From the NCBI RefSeq assembly GCF_014212355.1, contig NZ_JACKXD010000003.1, positions 434,001 to 498,000 of the forward strand: a stretch of 64,000 nt of DNA, written 5' to 3'. Below are positions 62,637 to 64,000 of the stretch, one piece after another. Within the stretch, counting starts at the first letter, position 1, and every line of letters begins with the position of its first letter. This stretch comes from Halobellus ruber (lineage in GTDB: Archaea; Halobacteriota; Halobacteria; Halobacteriales; Haloferacaceae). A program made the position numbers and the translations under genes. The notes under the pieces were generated by a model, which did no database searches, was not told where the DNA came from, and worked only from the letters and a program-made list of their open reading frames with translations.

Positions 62637-63084
62637 CACCGAACCCACACACGACGAGTTCACCCCCGACCCGAGCGAGGTCGAGTACCCATCGACGCTG
62701 CGTATCACGTCACTCCCAGCGGAGCAGGCCCAAGCGGCGGCGGTCAAGCGCGCCGAGCAGTGGGAGCAAGGCGAGGAAGTCCCGCACGTCGTCAACTTCG
62801 AAGATCGGGCACGGCTTCGACAGCTGCTCACTGACCGGCGGATGGAGCTCCTCGAAACGGTGATGGAACAGCCGCCGGAGAGCATCCGGGCGCTGGCCGG
62901 TCGCCTCGATCGTGACGTGCACGACGTTCACGACGATCTTCACCTGTTGGCCGAGTACGACATCATCCACTTCGAAGAGGATGGTCGCACGAAGAAGCCG
63001 TACGTCCCGTACGACACGGTCCGGATTGAGGTCGAGTTCGGCCTGCCGCGTGGCGAGGAGTCAGAGTCGGCCGCATCCGCGTAG
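62617..63084 (+). CDS. tumA: TumA-like antitoxin / HVO_A0114-family HTH protein
   Basis: 155 residues. An acidic start (about 25 residues), then LRITSLPAEQAQAAAVKRAE, FEDRARLRQLLTDRRMELL and a winged helix (ESIRALAGRLDRDVHDVHDD, LAEYDIIHFEEDGRTKKPYV). The HTH matches haloarchaeal HVO_A0114-type DNA-binding proteins found next to DUF6516 toxins. Likely neutralises the toxin and represses the operon through the upstream palindrome (inference). Confidence 0.75.
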   Translation: MSNEPTDTEPTHDEFTPDPSEVEYPSTLRITSLPAEQAQAAAVKRAEQWEQGEEVPHVVNFEDRARLRQLLTDRRMELLETVMEQPPESIRALAGRLDRDVHDVHDDLHLLAEYDIIHFEEDGRTKKPYVPYDTVRIEVEFGLPRGEESESAASA

Positions 63085-63379
63085 TCCCTGTTTGGAAGCT
63101 CGATCGCTTCGCTTCAACCCTTCAGGGTAAGCCCCGAAATCCCAGGTTCTTGCTGCTCTAAATCCCGGCCTCGTCAAAACCGTCGTTAATCACCGACTCG
63201 CTGGGAACATTCTGGCTCTGAAACCAGCTACAGCCTTCATCCGAATCGCTAGTGTCCAAGCGCCACGCTCCCGGGTTTTATAAGTAAAGCCCCGCAAATC
63301 ACGGCTGTAACAGGCCAAAATCCGGGATATGGCGCAGGGATTCGGGGGTGGTGCCGAATCCTGTCGTTCGGACGGAACG

Positions 63380-63423
63380 GGCTTCCCAAGCCACTAGCCC
63401 GGGTTCAATTCCCGGCTGGCGCA
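63380..63423 (+). repeat. attR: duplicated 3' part of tRNA-Gly
   Basis: Exact 44-nt copy of 61845-61888. It lacks the acceptor 5' strand and D arm, so it cannot form a tRNA. Confidence 0.85.
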
Positions 63424-63715
63424 CTCTCTGCGGTCGTTTGCCAGCCGACCTCACGCTCGTTGCACTCGCGTGACTCCCGGCTGGCGCAGTTTCTGCCGAG
63501 CGAAGCGAGGCGAAAATCGCGACGAGGGAATTGAACCAGGAGCGGCAGCGACCGTGGTTCAGTTCCCGGCTGGCGCACTCCCTGCGGTCGTTTGCCAGCC
63601 GACCTCACGCTCGTTGCACTCGCGTGACTCCCGGTCGGCGCAGTTTCTGCCGAGCGAAGCGAGGCGAAAATCGCGACGAGGGAATCGAATCAGGGAGCGG
63701 CAGCGACCGTCTCGA
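63401..63715 (+). repeat. 154-bp imperfect tandem duplication with further att-like ends
   Basis: The block starting CCCGGCTGGCGCACTCYCTG at 63411 recurs at 63565, a period of 154 bp. Both copies include GCCGAGCGAAGCGAGGCGAA and GAAAATCGCGACGAGGGAAT. The second copy again begins with a tRNA-like end (GTTCAGTTCCCGGCTGGCGC at 63558), and internal CCCGGCTGGCGCAG / CCCGGTCGGCGCAG echoes occur at 63477 and 63631. The pattern looks like repeated integration or excision at the same tRNA. Confidence 0.7.
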
Positions 63716-63855
63716 CACGGGAGGCCGAGCCGCCAGCCGGATCGTCGCAGCCGAATCCGCCCGACGGGGCGCAAGCCAGCGACGGTCATCATTCGATCAG
63801 TACACCGAAGTACGCCGGCGCTGAACTGCCCTCACGGTACAAGAGGACCCAATTC

Positions 63856-64000
63856 GTGCAACGATTCCTCCGGTTTCTCGTCGGTGTCGCCGTCGGGGCG
63901 CTCGTTCTGGGCGGCTATCTTTACACGGTCGGCGTCGGAACCGTCATAGATCGGTTGGCCGTCGTCGGCCCCCGGGTGGTCGCGGTCGTGTTCGTCCTCG
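63856..64000 (+). CDS. Membrane protein, 5' part only (flippase-like candidate)
   Basis: From a GTG at 63856: QRFLRFLVGVAVGALVLGGY, then LYTVGVGTVIDRLAVVGPRV and a second hydrophobic run reaching the window edge. Two helices separated by a short loop with IDRL resemble the start of lysylphosphatidylglycerol synthase-type (UPF0104) flippase-like proteins. 48 codons are too few to be sure. Confidence 0.5.
   Translation, partial: MQRFLRFLVGVAVGALVLGGYLYTVGVGTVIDRLAVVGPRVVAVVFVL

Larger units (their letters stand above)
61889..63423. mobile_element. Mini-island integrated at tRNA-Gly, carrying a toxin-antitoxin pair
   Basis: About 1.5 kb bounded by the tRNA 3' half and its 44-nt direct repeat. 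It contains a TumE-like and a TumA-like gene, 439 nt of unassigned DNA on the left and 295 nt on the right. No integrase gene is present, so the element is a remnant or a non-autonomous passenger. Confidence 0.75.

Noticed and set aside
63380-63423. Second tRNA-Gly gene
   Set aside because: Only the anticodon loop to 3' end is present; the 5' acceptor strand and D arm are missing, so it is an attachment-site copy.

Overview
The window is GC-rich chromosomal DNA from a halophilic archaeon (class Halobacteria). Evidence: very acidic proteins, strong G/C third-position codon bias, twin-arginine lipoprotein signals, archaeal informational genes (aIF1A, L15e, L40e, the termination nuclease aCPSF1, ABCE1/RLI, the Sec61 beta-type translocon subunit) and TATA boxes about 26-34 nt before start codons, typical of leaderless haloarchaeal transcripts. 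The genus cannot be fixed from the sequence.

Layout. 1-7.0 kb: iron alcohol dehydrogenase, aldehyde dehydrogenase and a spermidine/putrescine-type ABC importer. 7.2-9.5 kb: a dehydrogenase / PTPS-like / methyltransferase operon of unknown product. 9.8-12.1 kb: P1B metal ATPase. 12.2-20.5 kb: a membrane-anchored HTH regulator, a subtilase, a surface protein, CysE, a CBS protein, YqeC and MobA, a possible PD-(D/E)XK protein, and several gene remnants. 20.7-24.8 kb: a CDP-alcohol transferase, a Gfo/Idh-aldo/keto reductase fusion and a glycosyltransferase, possibly a polar headgroup or glycoconjugate pathway. 24.8-33.4 kb: aIF1A, then an eroding catabolic stretch (IclR regulator, amidase, broken folate-dependent demethylase, ligase and dehydrogenase scars) and KatG. 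33.5-43.1 kb: housekeeping genes (aCPSF1, DUF7384-like, L15e, EMC6-like, RLI, RtcA, UspA, archaemetzincin, UPF0146, Hsp20). 43.7-51.9 kb: orphan RHH regulator, PheA, HisH, a sensor kinase, UDG, DUF99, MBL hydrolase, L40e, thioredoxin, Sec61 beta and PdxT. 52.2-61.7 kb: M20 and M32 peptidases, a zinc finger protein, a UvrD-like helicase, a degenerate M24 protein, NadE, PanE and PanB. 61.8-63.9 kb: tRNA-Gly(CCC) with a small integrated island carrying a TumE/TumA-type toxin-antitoxin pair, then the start of a membrane protein.

Two themes stand out. First, decay is frequent and often follows one pattern: both ends of a gene survive while the middle is lost (VOC protein, acyl-CoA ligase, zinc alcohol dehydrogenase), or two divergent genes lose their facing 5' halves (iron alcohol dehydrogenase/class II aldolase). 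Second, small palindromic or mobile sequences are lodged in or against genes: an 80-bp MITE read in frame through a demethylase-family gene, a 57-bp double-hairpin insert in frame in hisH, an IS200/IS605-type remnant touching the L40e stop codon, a perfect 29-bp tandem repeat, and a duplicated tRNA att region.
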